Assembly (NCBI RefSeq): GCF_921293095.1
Contig: NC_060254.1
Span: 111,562,917-111,626,916, forward strand
Source of the DNA: Ischnura elegans
Taxonomy: Eukaryota; Arthropoda; Insecta; Odonata; Coenagrionidae
Length of the DNA: 64,000 nucleotides
Direction of reading: 5' to 3'
Made by a program: the position numbers and the translations under genes. The notes below the pieces were generated by a model that had not been told where the DNA came from, did not search any database, and saw only the letters and a program-made list of their open reading frames with translations. Positions within the stretch are counted from its first letter, which is position 1. Each line of letters begins with the position of its first letter. This document shows, in pieces, positions 22,926 to 35,560 of the stretch.

Positions 22926-24055
22926 ATAATTTGGACGAAAAGGAAAAAGACGATATTTATGTAAACAAATTTGGAAGCTTATGGAAGTGAAGAATTCTTT
23001 CTTTTTTAGCAGGCGAAATGTCTGAACAGGCCTCTTGAACATTAAAGAGGCGAAAAAAAGAAAACAGAAGGAATGCTGAACTTGGCCTTGGCTGGAAAAG
23101 GGGGTATGAAAGCGTTGGAATAAGCATGCTAAACATGATGGAGAAGGAGTTGGTCGCCGATGTTCCCGTATATTATCGATAATAATTTACGATGAGTGAG
23201 GATATTTGCATGTCCCTTAACAGCAAGGTTGAGGGCAGAATAAAACGGCAGGATACAAACGTAAGGCAGTTTATTCCCGCGGTGAAAATATTATTAATAA
23301 TTAGATGGATATTGTGGTTGAGAAGATGTTATGAATAGTGCTGTAAACGTGCATTTAAATCACATTTTTCCTCTCCTAATCTAGCAGTTGCTAAAATAAG
23401 GTCCTTATCCTATAATAATAATGGTGATAGAAACGGGCAGCTGTAGTGTTTCACAGGAATAATCGTCATTTCATATTTGTCATTTCTCCAGCTGCTCGCT
23501 CGCTCGGATTGCATGCCCGACACAAAGATAACCTGTAGAATTCGGTCTCGATACCTTAAGTAAATCTTTTATTATTTCCAAAACATCCCTCCTTGTATTG
23601 CGATTCTAAATATCGCTTCATTCTTATTAAAGATCAACTCATTATTACGTATTTCCTAGTTGAGAGTTTCCATCGCCTATCGAGACCAATTTTTGCTCAT
23701 TTTTACTTTTAATACCACACCAGGCGATGAAATAGACGATCACGAACGTATAAATATATTTGAAATAATGTTTTGTGAATTCACTTTGCGGTATGGTGAC
23801 ATTATAAATTCAAAACTAAACCATTTAGTATGCAATAAAGTACTAATGAAAAAACTCAACCGGTTACGATATTTTCAGGTCTTTATCTAGAGGTTTACGA
23901 TAACGCTAAAGCCCTGAAAAGAAGGAAACCGGTTGGGTTTTTAATGCATACTGTGTGGATTACAACAAAGTTTGCAAATGAGCATTTTAATTAATAAAAA
24001 TATATATTATGGACACAGAAATAAACTTGGATGAAATAAATAAATAAATGAATTG
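22926..24055. other. Intergenic or intronic DNA, no gene seen
   Basis: AT-rich with no recognisable coding, repeat pair or RNA gene. Confidence 0.35.
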
Positions 24056-24100
24056 TACCAGATGATGGGTCTGTGAGCCGAAACGCATCGTACGCATTAA
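24056..24100 (+). ncRNA. Hammerhead-like motif (degenerate)
   Basis: The sequence reads CAGATGA, one base, a short stem with arms GGGTC and GAGCC, then GAAAC. This resembles the CUGANGA-stemII-GAAA core of hammerhead ribozymes found in Penelope-like terminal repeats. Position U4 is A here and an extra base precedes stem II, so activity is doubtful. A near-identical motif is on the minus strand at 47365-47405. Confidence 0.35.
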
Positions 24101-24899
24101 AATGTTGTGGAAAATTGCTACCAGCTTGTATTTAAATAAATGTGAAATCTTTTGTATATTTATTCGCATGTTGTTGTTCGATTACTTTTACGTTTTATAT
24201 GTCCTTTATTTCTGAAATAAGAATCTCCAAACCAGCAATTCCTATTATCATAAATGTTTCTCCGCATATATATTTATAGGGCCCGGGACCCACCGAAAAT
24301 TCCCTCTCTCTCCTGCTTGACTTTCGGGGAGCAATCTTTGAGGTGCATGAGACAGTTTAAACACTTATTTACAGCTGCATGTTGTAAAACTGTTTTCAGT
24401 TGGAATGAGGAAAGCCAAGCATAGGGAAGATTCGTGGAAGACGCAGCTCACCAGGCGAGAAAAAAATTCCCAATAGGACCCAGCCTATTGCCCAACCTTC
24501 TCTCAGCCAGATGTAAACATCGTCTTCCCTTTCTTCGATGCGAGGGAGACTGTGAGGCAGAGTTCGGGAGAGAGGAAGAGGGGAGGGCGGGAAGGAAAGG
24601 GGAGAAGCTGGGAAACTTGAAACCTGACTCTCTCGCCCCTAGCTCGCCACTCCAGGGGCCATCTATCGGCTGTTTGAGAATTAAAACAGTCGATACGATT
24701 TCCTCCTATGCCGTGAGCCCTCTAGAATATACTTACTCTATGGTTTAACTGACACTAAGGCGGTCCGGGAGGTATAGAATGCCCGCTAGGGTGAGATGGG
24801 GAGCCCTCCCACAGAAACTATTTAAGTTAAATGGTTCAAATTGGTGAGTTTTATGGCTATCTAAGGGAGAGTTTTAATCTTTTCGCTATTCCACAAATA
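24101..24899. other. Intergenic or intronic DNA, no gene seen
   Basis: A purine-rich patch lies at 24540-24620. The reading frame 24434-24748 (104 codons) has no recognisable homology. Nothing else stands out. Confidence 0.3.
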
Positions 24900-24904
24900 A
24901 GTAC

Positions 24905-25025
24905 ATAGATTAAGTACTTACTATATCCAATTAAGTAAAATGGATTAAAATTAAAAATTTCTATGAGCTCTTGGGGGGGGGGGGATTTATCCCCCTTAAT
25001 CCACCCCATCGCTGCGCCTCTATTC
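24905..25025 (-). repeat. Dispersed repeat end (G-run type), paired with 53711-53812
   Basis: Reverse-complementary to 53711-53812. Both carry AATTAAGTAAAAT, then TTAAAAATTTCT, GAGCTC, a run of 9-11 G/C, and CGCTGCGCC at the end. It is an interspersed element end of unknown class. The other boundary is not defined. Confidence 0.65.
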
Positions 25026-26699
25026 CCCGGTATTCTTAATATTTATTGGTTTTGATTCCATTGCACAACGCCAATTTTCAGATTTTTAACCAGAGTCATG
25101 TTTTACTTATATTTATTTATTTACTTATTTACCAATATTCTTAATTCCAAAAATCTATTACATATACACGACGCCAGTGGTTGCTGGGTGATAATGATAC
25201 AATTGTTGAACGGAGGAAGTAATTCAATTGGCCGTCCTCATGGCTCGACTATGAAATCTACAAAGTGAACTGAAATTGGCCAGCGTGCTTAATAACTCAG
25301 CTGATGAGTACTAATACCCGATTCAAATGACTAAAACCCTCGAGTTTTCGGCTACGAACGCCTAATTAAGGCAAGTTCAGTTGTTGCCCCAAGGAGGCCT
25401 AAAGCGGCAGCGAGGTAATACATTCAAAGTTGAGATTGTCGGTAGCCGCACCTCAAAGGAAGGAGTTAGCAGGTGGAGGCTCAATACGTTGACAAATGAA
25501 GGTCGCGGAAGGAAGGTGATCGGTCGGCCGGGTCTTTGGGCAAGTACAGCGTGCGAATACAAAGAAATAAATCATCAAAGAAATGGGTAGGGATCCATTA
25601 AGAAATTACTACGGGCGAACAGATGTCGCTACAAGCTATGGGACGAAGTTTGTTGGAGGCCACTGGTGTTTCAGCGGCTACGCTCTAAGCTTAGATATCG
25701 AGAAACATGGAGGATAGACATCTTTTAAGAGTTATGCAGAGGACATTGCAAGAACCGAACTGTATTTTCATGTGGGGAAAAACGATATAATAAGGGAGAT
25801 ATTTTGATTGAAGCTTTTGCGGATCACGGTGATTAAAAGGGTGTCAAAAGATTTTGATCATTCTCTTGAAGAAGTGACCAGCAGTCGGTCACGAAACGTC
25901 GGGGGAATCTCCACTACGTTACGCGGCTTAGACCCGTATGTCACTCTTTTAATCAATAAGAGAGATACTTCGCTGAACGAATAGGTATCGTACTTCGACT
26001 TTCGGCGAACAATGAAGTCGTTTCTAGAAAAATGGACCACCATCAAAACACCCTAAAGGTATACGTAAAGCTCTTCTTCAGGTTATGGTCAAGAGCGTCG
26101 AATAGAACAAAATACAATGACCGAGCTGGGGGCGCCCTAGCACGAAGACGATGCAGACCCTTTCTATTAACCAGTTTGTCCATCGCTCATTATAGGTACA
26201 TAGCGGTTTCTTGACTCAGAATATTTTAAAGCTTTAATCTGTGCCTTGAGACAAAGACGGGTCTTTTAGCAGGTTTCCTACAGGAGATACTTGAAGCTTA
26301 ATTTCACGAATTTCGATTTTTTTCAATGACTATCACCACGGCGCAAAATCACGTAAAGAAAATCCAACCAGCCAAAGCATAATATAATCCTTCAACTACA
26401 AGCAAAGGCTGCACGTATGCCACACGTCGTAAATCAAAGCTACAATTTGGGAAATTGTGAGACCTTGCAGCCAGTTTTTCGATAACGCGCAGTCGTTTCG
26501 AGTCATCCCAAACACCTTTCCTCCTTCCGCGAGTCATCCTTCACTTCTTTGCCTCCCGTCCTGGCCCTACATTCGGAGGCGCGCTGGCCCTCCCCTCAAC
26601 AGCAACACTGGCAGCCGGCCGTTCATAAGTTTTCTTAGCTGCTTGATTTTGAGGTCGCATCGTCGTTCTTTCGTTTTGCGTATTTCTTTTTGTGGTGCG
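25026..26699. other. Intergenic DNA with one hammerhead-like motif, no gene seen
   Basis: At 25866-25905 the plus strand has TTGAAGA, one base, a perfect 6-bp stem (GTGACC / GGTCAC) and GAAACGTC, the same layout as the other hammerhead-like motifs. Elsewhere there are only short frames without homology. Confidence 0.35.
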
Positions 26700-26888
26700 A
26701 TGGAAGTGAGCAAGCCCCAAGGGAAACGACGCGACGCTGAAGAAAAGAATGGAAGACTTGGAAAAGGAAGACGTGCAACAAACAGAGACTTTTGTCAAAT
26801 TAGCAAAAATGATCTCAACAATGTTTTCTTATCTTTTGATAAAATTGTCAGAAGTATATGTCTGCATTTGCGTTTTGTTTTAAAATGA
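26700..26888 (+). CDS. Small basic ORF, unknown
   Basis: 62 codons from an ATG at 26700, beginning MEVSKPQGKRRDAEEKNG, with a strongly basic N-terminal half. It lies on a GC-richer patch (26500-26760) and upstream of the Mutator/YqaJ-type remains on the same strand, so it could be a leader exon of that element. No homology is recognised. It may equally be chance. Confidence 0.15.
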   Translation: MEVSKPQGKRRDAEEKNGRLGKGRRATNRDFCQISKNDLNNVFLSFDKIVRSICLHLRFVLK

Positions 26889-28068
26889 GTAATTTTTAAG
26901 CATGCCATAGCAAGAATGAATATGGTTAGATTCCGTAGTAGTGAAAATTTCTTTTCCATTGATAGTTTCTATTATTTTTTATGAAACGATGAAAATGTAT
27001 TATTTTTCACGTCTTGATAACATGGTGAGAGAAAAACTTCATGTTTATTCACATTGCTACGCATAAGATCTTACACCGCATAACAAAAAAATTATCAGCT
27101 TTGATTCTTAAAAGAGAAATCTTGCATTAACCAGCCACACCACCTCTCCTATCCAGTCATGTGCCTGAGTGTCCAACCACCCGACGCTATGATTAGATGC
27201 AGAAATCTGTTCAGCATTAGTTATAGTTGAGGATATTTCGCTAAAGATGAGACAACATTACAGTTTTCTACACTTGCATGCATTATAAATTCCATATGTG
27301 TTATTTTTTGATTTTTAATGTACAAATTACGATTTTATTCATGAGATATATGTTACGGACTTGACGATTGCGCTGGCTAGTCAGAAGCTTGTGTCGGAAA
27401 GGGCGCGGCTGCAAGGAAATAGTTTCTTATTCTTGGAGAACCCATATCTTACCGCAATTCACCCGCATTTTGCTAACCACATTCTCCTAGGTTTTTCATA
27501 GCTCCCATCTGCTCAAACATTGGAAAGGGCTCAAGAGTGGCGGCGGGCCCACCGCGGTAACCCCTATTGAGACCGTAAACCCTACCTCAGTCTTACGATT
27601 TTTGTCTAGCGTTTAAAAAGTTTTCTACCAAAAGCATAGCTGTCCGTTTGTAGAAATGCCGCTAACTTCTTTATTGCCTCGTTATACGAAGGGTTTTTGC
27701 CACTTTGAGGATCGCTTATCTTCCATAAAGGTGATTTCTACGAGGTGGCTAGCACGGAGTTTTCCACAAATGCTTCTTCCCAATTGATTAAAAACATTCC
27801 TTTCACGATTTTACCGAGCAAATTAGTCAACTTTTACTAGTAAGTGTCTAATGATCTCAGTGCTTGTGCTACGGAAGCGAGGAACCAAGGTCTATTTTCC
27901 CTAGAGCGTGAGATTTCAGCATTGAGGACAAACTACCACTACTGGAGGATATCTCGCAACGATGAAAAGGTTTCTATGTTTTCCAAGATAAATATCTCAC
28001 TGATTTCGTGTGTTGTATTATGCAGGGTATTGTATTCTAAATTCGATTTTCATCTTTGATGATTCAGA
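26889..28068. other. Intergenic or intronic DNA, no gene seen
   Basis: AT-rich. No convincing coding or repeats. Confidence 0.3.
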
Positions 28069-31000
28069 TTGTTGATATTTCGGATAAGAAAAATTGAGCG
28101 AATGAAAGTAACACGAAAAGAAATACATGACGTTATTGTTAATGGAAGTGGAAATTCGTTGTCCTCAAAACGTAAATTTGCCGTTCAATATCTTTTCAAT
28201 AAGTTTAATTGGGAGCAGGAAGTGAAGACGAAGGAAGTAATGCAGAATGTCATGAACAAATACTTTTTCAATGCGTATTTCCAGAAATGGCACGAATGCA
28301 AGAGAACCAGCGACAGGTTTGAAATAAAACGTTGATGTTGATTAGAGAAGGGTATACCCACCTGACATGCATAATAATCTCCTTGAAACTCCTTGCACAG
28401 TTTGTAACCTATCATTGTTTAACCTATTCGTAATGGCTTTACTTTCCTCCTAGGCGATTTTATGTCACTATTGCTATCTAATTCCTGGTTTTTCTGGGTA
28501 AAGCAGCAAAGAAAGGCCTAAGAAAGACTTAAAAGGTCTAGTGATAGGTCTAACAATAAGAGCAGAAAAGTGACTGGTTTGAGAAAACAACAGCAGCTGA
28601 GCTATCGCTAGCCACATCTGTGACACTGCGCTCGCAAGGGTATGATGCGGCAGCGAAGATAATCACGGAAATGATCACGACCACCCCAACCCGAGGGAAA
28701 TGGATATGATAGAAATGGAGGAAAATCTACAATTCAAAATGAACTGACTCCAGAAGAAGCTATTTCGCTGATTGTTGATGGCAATTTAACAAAATTTCTA
28801 TGTTTCGAAAAAATTATGACGCTAAGTACAACTATTACTTACGCACTAACTAACTAAGTACAACTATTACTTACGATATTGTCTTGAAATGGAGGTTTCG
28901 GCTCTCCCACGGAGTTTTTCTTCATCATGTTCTGTTTTATTGCTTCTTTTCATCGGTGTTAATAAAAAAATATTTCCAGCTCTAACTTAAGTAACCATTG
29001 CTTATCGCATCCAAGTGTGATTTTCAAGCAAGCTAGCTGACATATATCGATACATTTTATTAATAATTAATTATTTTAGTTGAATATATTTCACGTAAGT
29101 ATATATCAAATGAGAAACCTCTCCACTTTTCGTTTGCCACCCGTTTTTCCCTTCCGTTTCGAAAACTGCGAGCGACGATGTCTTCATTACGTAAAATGAC
29201 TCTACATTCCATTAAAATAGCATCATAAACCACAATTCAATGCTGAAATTTTATTTTTTAAATTTTGTTTTGTTTTGAGCTGTATTCCAAAACCACCGAA
29301 TACAGCTCAAATTGAGCCATTTTGTATTGAGTATTCAAAAATTTTAACAATTATTTACTCGAACAACCAAGCCCTGGATAGGGGAAACCTACCCAGGCGG
29401 GACTCGAACCCGCAATTTCTTGTTTGGCAGGCGAGGATATTACCCAGCCGACACCGAGGTCGGCGGTGTTATGTTGACGACATGCCTGTTTACGTAATGA
29501 AGATATCATCGCCAACAATTTCGGAAAAGGTGTTAACTCAAAAGGACCTTCGCATTCACAATTTTTTCAGCGCATGAGAGAGGAACCAGAAGTTGGCTTA
29601 TAATATTTTTAATTGGCTCGCCGCCACATAAGTGTCACATATCAACTCCGACTGCGAACCCTGTTCCAACGACCCGTATCAAGTTTATCCTGAGTATCAA
29701 ATTTCTCCTCGGAGTCGTCGCGGGTGAAGTTGGGAGGGGAGTTGCCTTTCCCCCCCCTTTCTCTCCCTCGAGGCGCTTCGGCTTCCGTCTTCATATCCCG
29801 GCGCTGCGGCTAGAGGCCTTCGTGAGCCGTTAAGAGGATGCGGTACACCCCTATATTACAAGCTTCTACACGTTCCGTTCTTATACAGTTGATTTTGCTT
29901 GTACAGGCATGCGGTTTTCGATATATTCAAGGAAAAGTATGTAGCTAAGTCGGTATCTTTTTTTTTAAATTATACATCTATGCAAGGCACTATTGGAAAT
30001 AAGGGGTATTTTCGGGAATCCCTGTGGAATATTGAATCCATTAATGACGTTTATGCTTACGCATCACCCTTCAGTCCGATGTTTATGGTTAACACACCAA
30101 CTTTCGTGGCCAATACTTTTCAGATAATTGCGTAATTAAGGAATGAAAAACGAGAGTTTTTAGGGATTTAAGTCCCAAAACGGGCATCAATGGCAGCGGC
30201 CGCAGTCATCTTAGTTCTCACTTCTCTCGCCCCGAGCGCTCGGTCAGAAATAGAAGGGATTGCTTTCATACGCTATTCCCTGAGTCTAGACTGTTGCAAA
30301 GACCTTGAAAGAGGTCCTAGAGGGATGGGAGGGGAAATTTTCCCCTCCATGGACGGTGTGCATGAGGAACAAATTGAAGTCTTCAGTGTCTGCCACCGCA
30401 TTCGTGCAACAGTGCTTGAAATCAATCAGATACCGACTGCCAAACGCCTTTTTCGCAAATGCAAAGAAATCGGGTATTTTTGCAAAGGTTAAGAGAAAAG
30501 TGATAAAAAAAACTACATTCCATAATTGAAAACAAGTGAGGTGTATGAAAAATTGATGTGTATTGTAAAAAACATAAGTCGTCATTGTCGAAGCCTTATT
30601 AATGACGTGGATAATAATCCAGTAGAACACTACAACGCTATTATAGCTAAATTCATTGGTGGAAAGAGAGTCAATTATGCCCTCTCCCGTTCATGCAAGG
30701 GAAGAGGAGACGGAGGAGTTGTGAGTTTTAACTCTGGCAACCCATTGCGCTCGCTTTATAAAAATGTATGCGACGTAAGTCAAGGATACCACTGCCAAAA
30801 GTCCCTTCTGAGGAAAAGTGACAAGGCGCTTTCAACTTCAATCAGAAGGAAAGGTGTGCCAAGATCGAAGAAAAGTATATTCAGTCGTATGGGAAAAAAC
30901 CGTGACCCTGATTACGGGCCCTTTTCTGGAAGACCGGAAATGCCAAACCACCAGTTTGCAGGTGAATGTCGGCTTTTCCTCAAATACCTCCAAAGGAGCG

Positions 31001-31663
31001 AAAAATAAATAGAGGAAATCGAAAGGCAAACAGTGGGGCAAATAAAAAATATACAATGGGTCACAATGCGGCGGAAGATGCTCACTGCTTCCAATTTTGG
31101 CCGCGTATGCAAAATGCTTCCGCACACTGGCTTGTGAAAACTTTATAAAATCAGTTATGTACAGCAATTTTGACTCTCCTCACTTGGAATATGGATGTAT
31201 AAATGAGGAAAAAGCTCGCACAGCATTGGAGTTAAAGGAAGGTATTTGCATTCAAACATGCGGGCTGTACGTCGACAAAGAATTTCCCGATGGAATTGTT
31301 GGTGATCGTGGGATAGTCGAAATAAAGTGTCCGTCATCGGCAGCAGAGATGACTGAAGAAGAGGCGGTCAACAAAGGAAGAGTACACTTCTGGATGAAGA
31401 ATGACAAAATGAAGATTAACCAGAAGCATAATTACTTCTTCCAAATTCAGGGCCAGCCTCACATCACTCAGCGAGACTTTTGTATCTTTGCCGTATGGAC
31501 CAAATGTGATTTAAAAGTGGAGAGAATCGGAAGGGATGACGATTTTTGGAGAAAATTTATGGTGAAAATTTTGAAAAAATTCTACATTGAGTGTATGCTT
31601 CCCGAAATTGTTGATCCGAGATTCTCCCGATCAATGCCGATTCGGAATCCTCCTGGATTTTGA
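28069..31663 (+). pseudogene. Mutator-like / YqaJ-nuclease transposon protein, decayed
   Basis: Pieces of one protein family lie in order on the plus strand: an N-terminal part (28096-28335, with YFQKWHE), then ELSLATSVTLRSQGYDAAAK (about 28600), then ELTPEEAISLIVDGNLTK (about 28740). After a gap where the DDE-type core should be, 30400-31130 carries DVDNNPVEHYNAIIAKFIGG and DYGPFSGRP. Last, 31131-31663 is a YqaJ-type nuclease domain with the catalytic pattern PDG...EIK (FPDGIVGDRGIVEIKCPSS). The C-terminal half is one frame broken by TAA at 30490, 30523 and 31006 and by a frameshift near 31130. Insect proteins pairing a Mutator-like transposase with YqaJ have this layout. I judge it a dead transposon gene, not a host nuclease. 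Confidence 0.7.
29370..29475 (-). repeat. tRNA-derived SINE
   Basis: The minus strand contains a clear B box GGTTCGAGTCC (plus-strand 29398-29410), preceded about 35-50 nt upstream by an A-box-like stretch (TCGGCTGGGTAATAT). The head is tRNA-like over about 75 nt but lacks a proper acceptor stem. It is inserted inside the region of the Mutator/YqaJ pseudogene. The ORF spanning it is not a gene. Confidence 0.7.
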
Positions 31664-32800
31664 AATTTGGGGAGAAGGACGGGGAAGGACAGTTGCCAAA
31701 TAAAAAAGCTAAAAATAAATCATTTAAAAACAGATATTACATACTCTTTTCTTTAACTCTGATGCAGTATCCCAAAAATTACCAGGAAACTACTAACCTA
31801 TCCCCATCGGATAACACTCCATTCGGAAAAGCAACCAGAAACTGTAAATTACCTCGAACGAAAGGACCTGCGAGTGAAACAGGATTTCATCAGGACTTTT
31901 CAAAGTCCGTAAAGGCAGCATTTTTGTTGACATTGGAGTGGTATATCCGATATAAACAGAAATTGAAGTCGTATCTTATATTCAAGCCAACATTATTTTG
32001 TAATCCTCATTGGTATTATTGATTTTCCTGCAATATTTACCTTGTCGCCAAGGTTTTTCCAAATCACTACAGCTGATGCAACTCCACTACGAAAGCTTTT
32101 CGGATTCATAGCGTCTAAATTATTAAGTACTGTTAAAATACAAATTTAACAGGAAAATGGAATATTTTTTATGCTACAAAAATGATATTTTTCGTTCCCA
32201 AGTCTCTTTTCTGTGGTTTTATTTAGGTATCTAAGTATGTCAGATTCACAGCATGTGTGCGATCTGGCCCGAGGGACCAAAAAATGTGCGCGTGGGGCTG
32301 AGGGCCACTGGTTACGATTAGGCGAGGACACCTTCGAGCGAATGTGAATTTATTTCCTCCGTGACTTCCGAGGAAATAAATAGCAAAATTCTGCGTCCAT
32401 ACGCTCTCAGCTTTCCATGAATACAGATTTTAAAAACTCAAAGTGAAACCCATGCTGAAAGTAAAAGGGCTCTAATTAGAAAGGGTAACCGACCCGCGAG
32501 TATCGATACTGTCAGGGTGCACACACACCCAAGGGTGCGAGTGAATTCCCGTTGGCGACGGTCACGGGAGAAGTGAGAGAGGAGGACGAGCGAGAGCTAG
32601 CAGAAGCCTCGCCCGCCTAACGTCATCACTTCCGCTCAACCTGCCATTTTTTCTCGATTTCCTAAAGTGTTACCTGTTGCGAACTTATGGTGCAGTCATC
32701 CTAAAAATATCAGGAGAATATAATGTACCTTTAGCAGCATACTTTTGTATATAGAATAAGAAAAATTAGCATAAATATTTTTCCCGCACATTTTGTAAAA
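31664..32800. other. Intergenic DNA, no gene seen
   Basis: A 120-codon frame (31660-32022) overlaps the end of the YqaJ frame and has no recognisable domain. It is probably 3' flanking DNA of the dead element. 32500-32640 is GC-richer with CACA repeats. Nothing more is supported. Confidence 0.3.
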
Positions 32801-33400
32801 ACGAAATAGCTATAAAATAGGATGACGACGTAGCAGTAATAAGCGAGACATAGAATGATTTGCAGAAGACTTTGACAAATATGGAAAGGACAATGGGTAG
32901 ATATCAGCTGGAAATAAGAAAAATAAGACTAAGATATTAGTATGCAGCGAAAAAGAGGAGGCTAGGACAATCATTAAACTAGGAAAACTAAATCTTGAAG
33001 ATACGAAAGAGTTTCGTTGCGAAAGACGAAATAGTCAGTAGAACACGCTGGCGAAGAGGGCTTTCTACAAAATGAAAAATCTTCTTACAGCTGAGAATAC
33101 AAGCATAGAAGCAAAGAAACTATTAGGTGATATATGTGGGGAATTTTTCCCAATGGAAGCGAGGCTTGGACGTTGACAGCAGCAGAGAAGGCAAGAGTGG
33201 AAGCATTCGAAATTTGGTGCTACCGAAGAATGATGAAGATAAAATACATCGGCCGTGTAACAAATGACGAACGACACTTTTATGTCTGGATAATAGATAT
33301 AACAGAGATAGCAAATAGTCACCAGAAAGAAAAATGGATAAATATTGCTACCAATGACTTATTTTGCAATCGCTGGGCACTGCAAGAGGTGCACTGAAAG
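32800..33400 (+). pseudogene. LINE reverse transcriptase C-terminal remnant
   Basis: Conceptual translation in broken frames gives DDVAVIS (second RT aspartate box, about 32821), then AFYKMKNLL (about 33063). At 33134-33397 it reads GSEAWTLTAAEKARVEAFEI WCYRRMMKIK ... RVTNDE, a very common C-terminal block of insect non-LTR retrotransposons. Several frame breaks and stops are present. The clade (RTE-like or other) is not settled by this fragment. Confidence 0.85.
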
Positions 33401-33739
33401 GTTTCTTTCTTTGAGTGCATTCCATATACTACTACGGAGAATGGACTTAAATTGTGTGCTTAAAGTAGGGAAACGGACTCTTTTACTAACAAACAAACTC
33501 TATTTATAGGCAAGAGCTGTCGATGATCCATGGCCTCCACTTCCTAACCTCCCATACATATTTAAAGTTCTACGACAAGGTACACGCAAGTGGTTTTTTG
33601 CTGATATTTTCGCGGGTCTATTCTCTTTTTTCTCTAGTAATTCACTATCATACTTAGCCATGCTTCTGGTGCGATTTCGAACGGTTCTATTTGTTGTGTT
33701 CCTTCTGCTTTCTGGGTAATATTAGAGCCATACTATATT
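33401..33739. other. No gene seen
   Basis: AT-rich spacer between two LINE fragments. Nothing recognised. Confidence 0.3.
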
Positions 33740-33960
33740 TCCAGGTCCGATAGAAACGATATTTTAAGAGAGATGTTTTGCCGAACGGATAGATATGGGA
33801 TTTCCTTTTTCCCCCGAACCGTAATGGACTTTAATAAACGCTAGTCCCCACCTCGTTAGAGCACTTAATTTTTTAGCTGAAAACGGCTGGTGTCCTAACA
33901 CACCCTGCCGCACGCCTTTTAGGCGGCTTGCGGGGTATTATGTTGATGTAGATGCTTTCC
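33740..33960 (+). repeat. 3' end of a non-LTR element (copy 1)
   Basis: Collinear with 39020-39235. It encodes SFFPRTVMDFNKR then a stop (33806-33844), the usual C-terminus of CR1/Jockey-type ORF2, followed by an untranslated tail with GGCGGCTTGCGGGGTA. The upstream part of the element is missing or unrecognisable. Confidence 0.7.
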
Positions 33961-34899
33961 TTGAAAACCGAATACTTCGATTATTCGCTATGTAGGTTAG
34001 TTTCATATATACAACTGTAAAAGCATATATTTTAGCGGAAGTAATGTTGATATGCCATGCTGACTGCATTGAAAATAATGTTTTTTTGCCAATTTTTTGC
34101 GAAGGGTCTTGTTGTTCTTTTGATTGAAGAATCTAATTCACTTCACGTAATTTCGGATTATACTCGTAAGTTAGCTGTTTTTCTCATTAATATTCCCTGA
34201 CCGGGATACCACCTTTTTGTTCCGTATGTATTTTTCCAAATTTCTCTCTTAAATTCAATCTAATTTTAGGCTCTGTTTTAAGGTTAATTAGCACCTTAGT
34301 GATTAACATCTCCCAATTTTACTTTTGCAGCTGGATAATATCCCACTGAAATGTAGGAACCAATCATGCTAGAAACATTCATGGTACAAAATATATATTG
34401 CTACAAAGTTGCTTTTTTCACCTGATAAGGATAGTTGTGAAGCACTTATTGAATTCTTGACTTGAATTTATTTTGCAAATACGTGAGGAAGTGGAATGAA
34501 TGTTCAATAGAGTGAACAATAGATTCCTTAAACGTGATGGAAAATGGATTTTGCCGAAAAATCAAGCACTGTCTTTCTGCTTGAAGAGTACATTATTCTC
34601 ATTCAGGAAGTTTATTTAGTTGATATCCTTGATTTAAAGCGGTGTATAATGTACACGCAGGACCCTTATGCAGCATATTGTACACGTTGCTTTAGTTTAG
34701 CCAGTGCAAGTGGACGTCAAGTCGTATGTTTTCAGGGTTGTAGCCAGATAACGAAAAGGAGGAAAACGAATGGAAAGGAAGATACAGTGGCCACACCTCG
34801 GAGGCAAGACGGACCCTTGCCAAGTGGATAAAATGCAACCCCGAGTATTATGTGATGTCACATTAAGAGGCCCTCTCACTTAGTAATTGTGTCCATGCA
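33961..34899. other. No gene seen
   Basis: A 95-codon frame at 34544-34831 has no recognisable homology. The rest is AT-rich and featureless. Confidence 0.3.
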
Positions 34900-35560
34900 G
34901 CTCACAAAATTTCAGTACAAGGGTCTTCGAATATCTGAAATGCCATGGATATAATCTTAACCCCAGTTATGAGAGAGTGAGATGAGCATAAGATTCCATT
35001 TACCCGAGTGAAATTATTGCAGCAGATGCTAAATATGATGTTTCCAAAAATGGTTCTAGACCATAATGCGTCTCGAATCACTAAGTGCATTTCAACAGAT
35101 CCAAGTATCGCGTCGCATGCAAAGTGCACTTTAATTTGCAAACACGGCTTTGACAGCAGTTAGGACATACGCAATATAATCACACGTGGGAACGAGAGCC
35201 TATGTCTCATGAATTCTTGCTCGTGAGCACCCTTGTGCCTTCTTGTTTTGGAAGAGGATACTCTTCGTTAGGTAAAGGATGAAACAAATACGAGTATTCA
35301 AAAGTCATCACAATTATTTCCTCTATAAATAGCCATCACTGACGCTTTAAAAAATATTTGTATGCCACAGACCGCACATAAAGTTTTCATTCACGGAGCT
35401 GGCATTGCAAAAGAGTCCATTCTTAATTGGGACAACTGTCAGGGGAAGCAATAGAGGCGCGCGATAAGGACGTGAGAAAGTTCCGTGAACGGTTGACTAG
35501 AAAAATGTCACGAGTGGCCAAATCAAGATATATTCCGAAGACAACCCCTAAATTCATATC
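34900..35560 (+). pseudogene. Transposon-linked protein remnant, unknown family
   Basis: Broken plus-strand frames give NASRITKCISTDPSIASHAK (about 35063) and, at about 35380-35530, KVFIHGAGIAKESILNWDN and EARDKDVRKFRERLTRKMSR. The second block resembles a conserved 'EARNK-x-(F/Y)R-x-(R/K)-x-SR' segment that I recall from insect transposon-associated proteins. I cannot name the family with certainty. Stops interrupt it. The opposite-strand frame 34902-35141 is a shadow. Confidence 0.4.

Noticed and set aside
29398-29470. Possible tRNA gene on the minus strand
   Set aside because: The B box is good but no proper acceptor stem or anticodon arm forms; a SINE head fits better.
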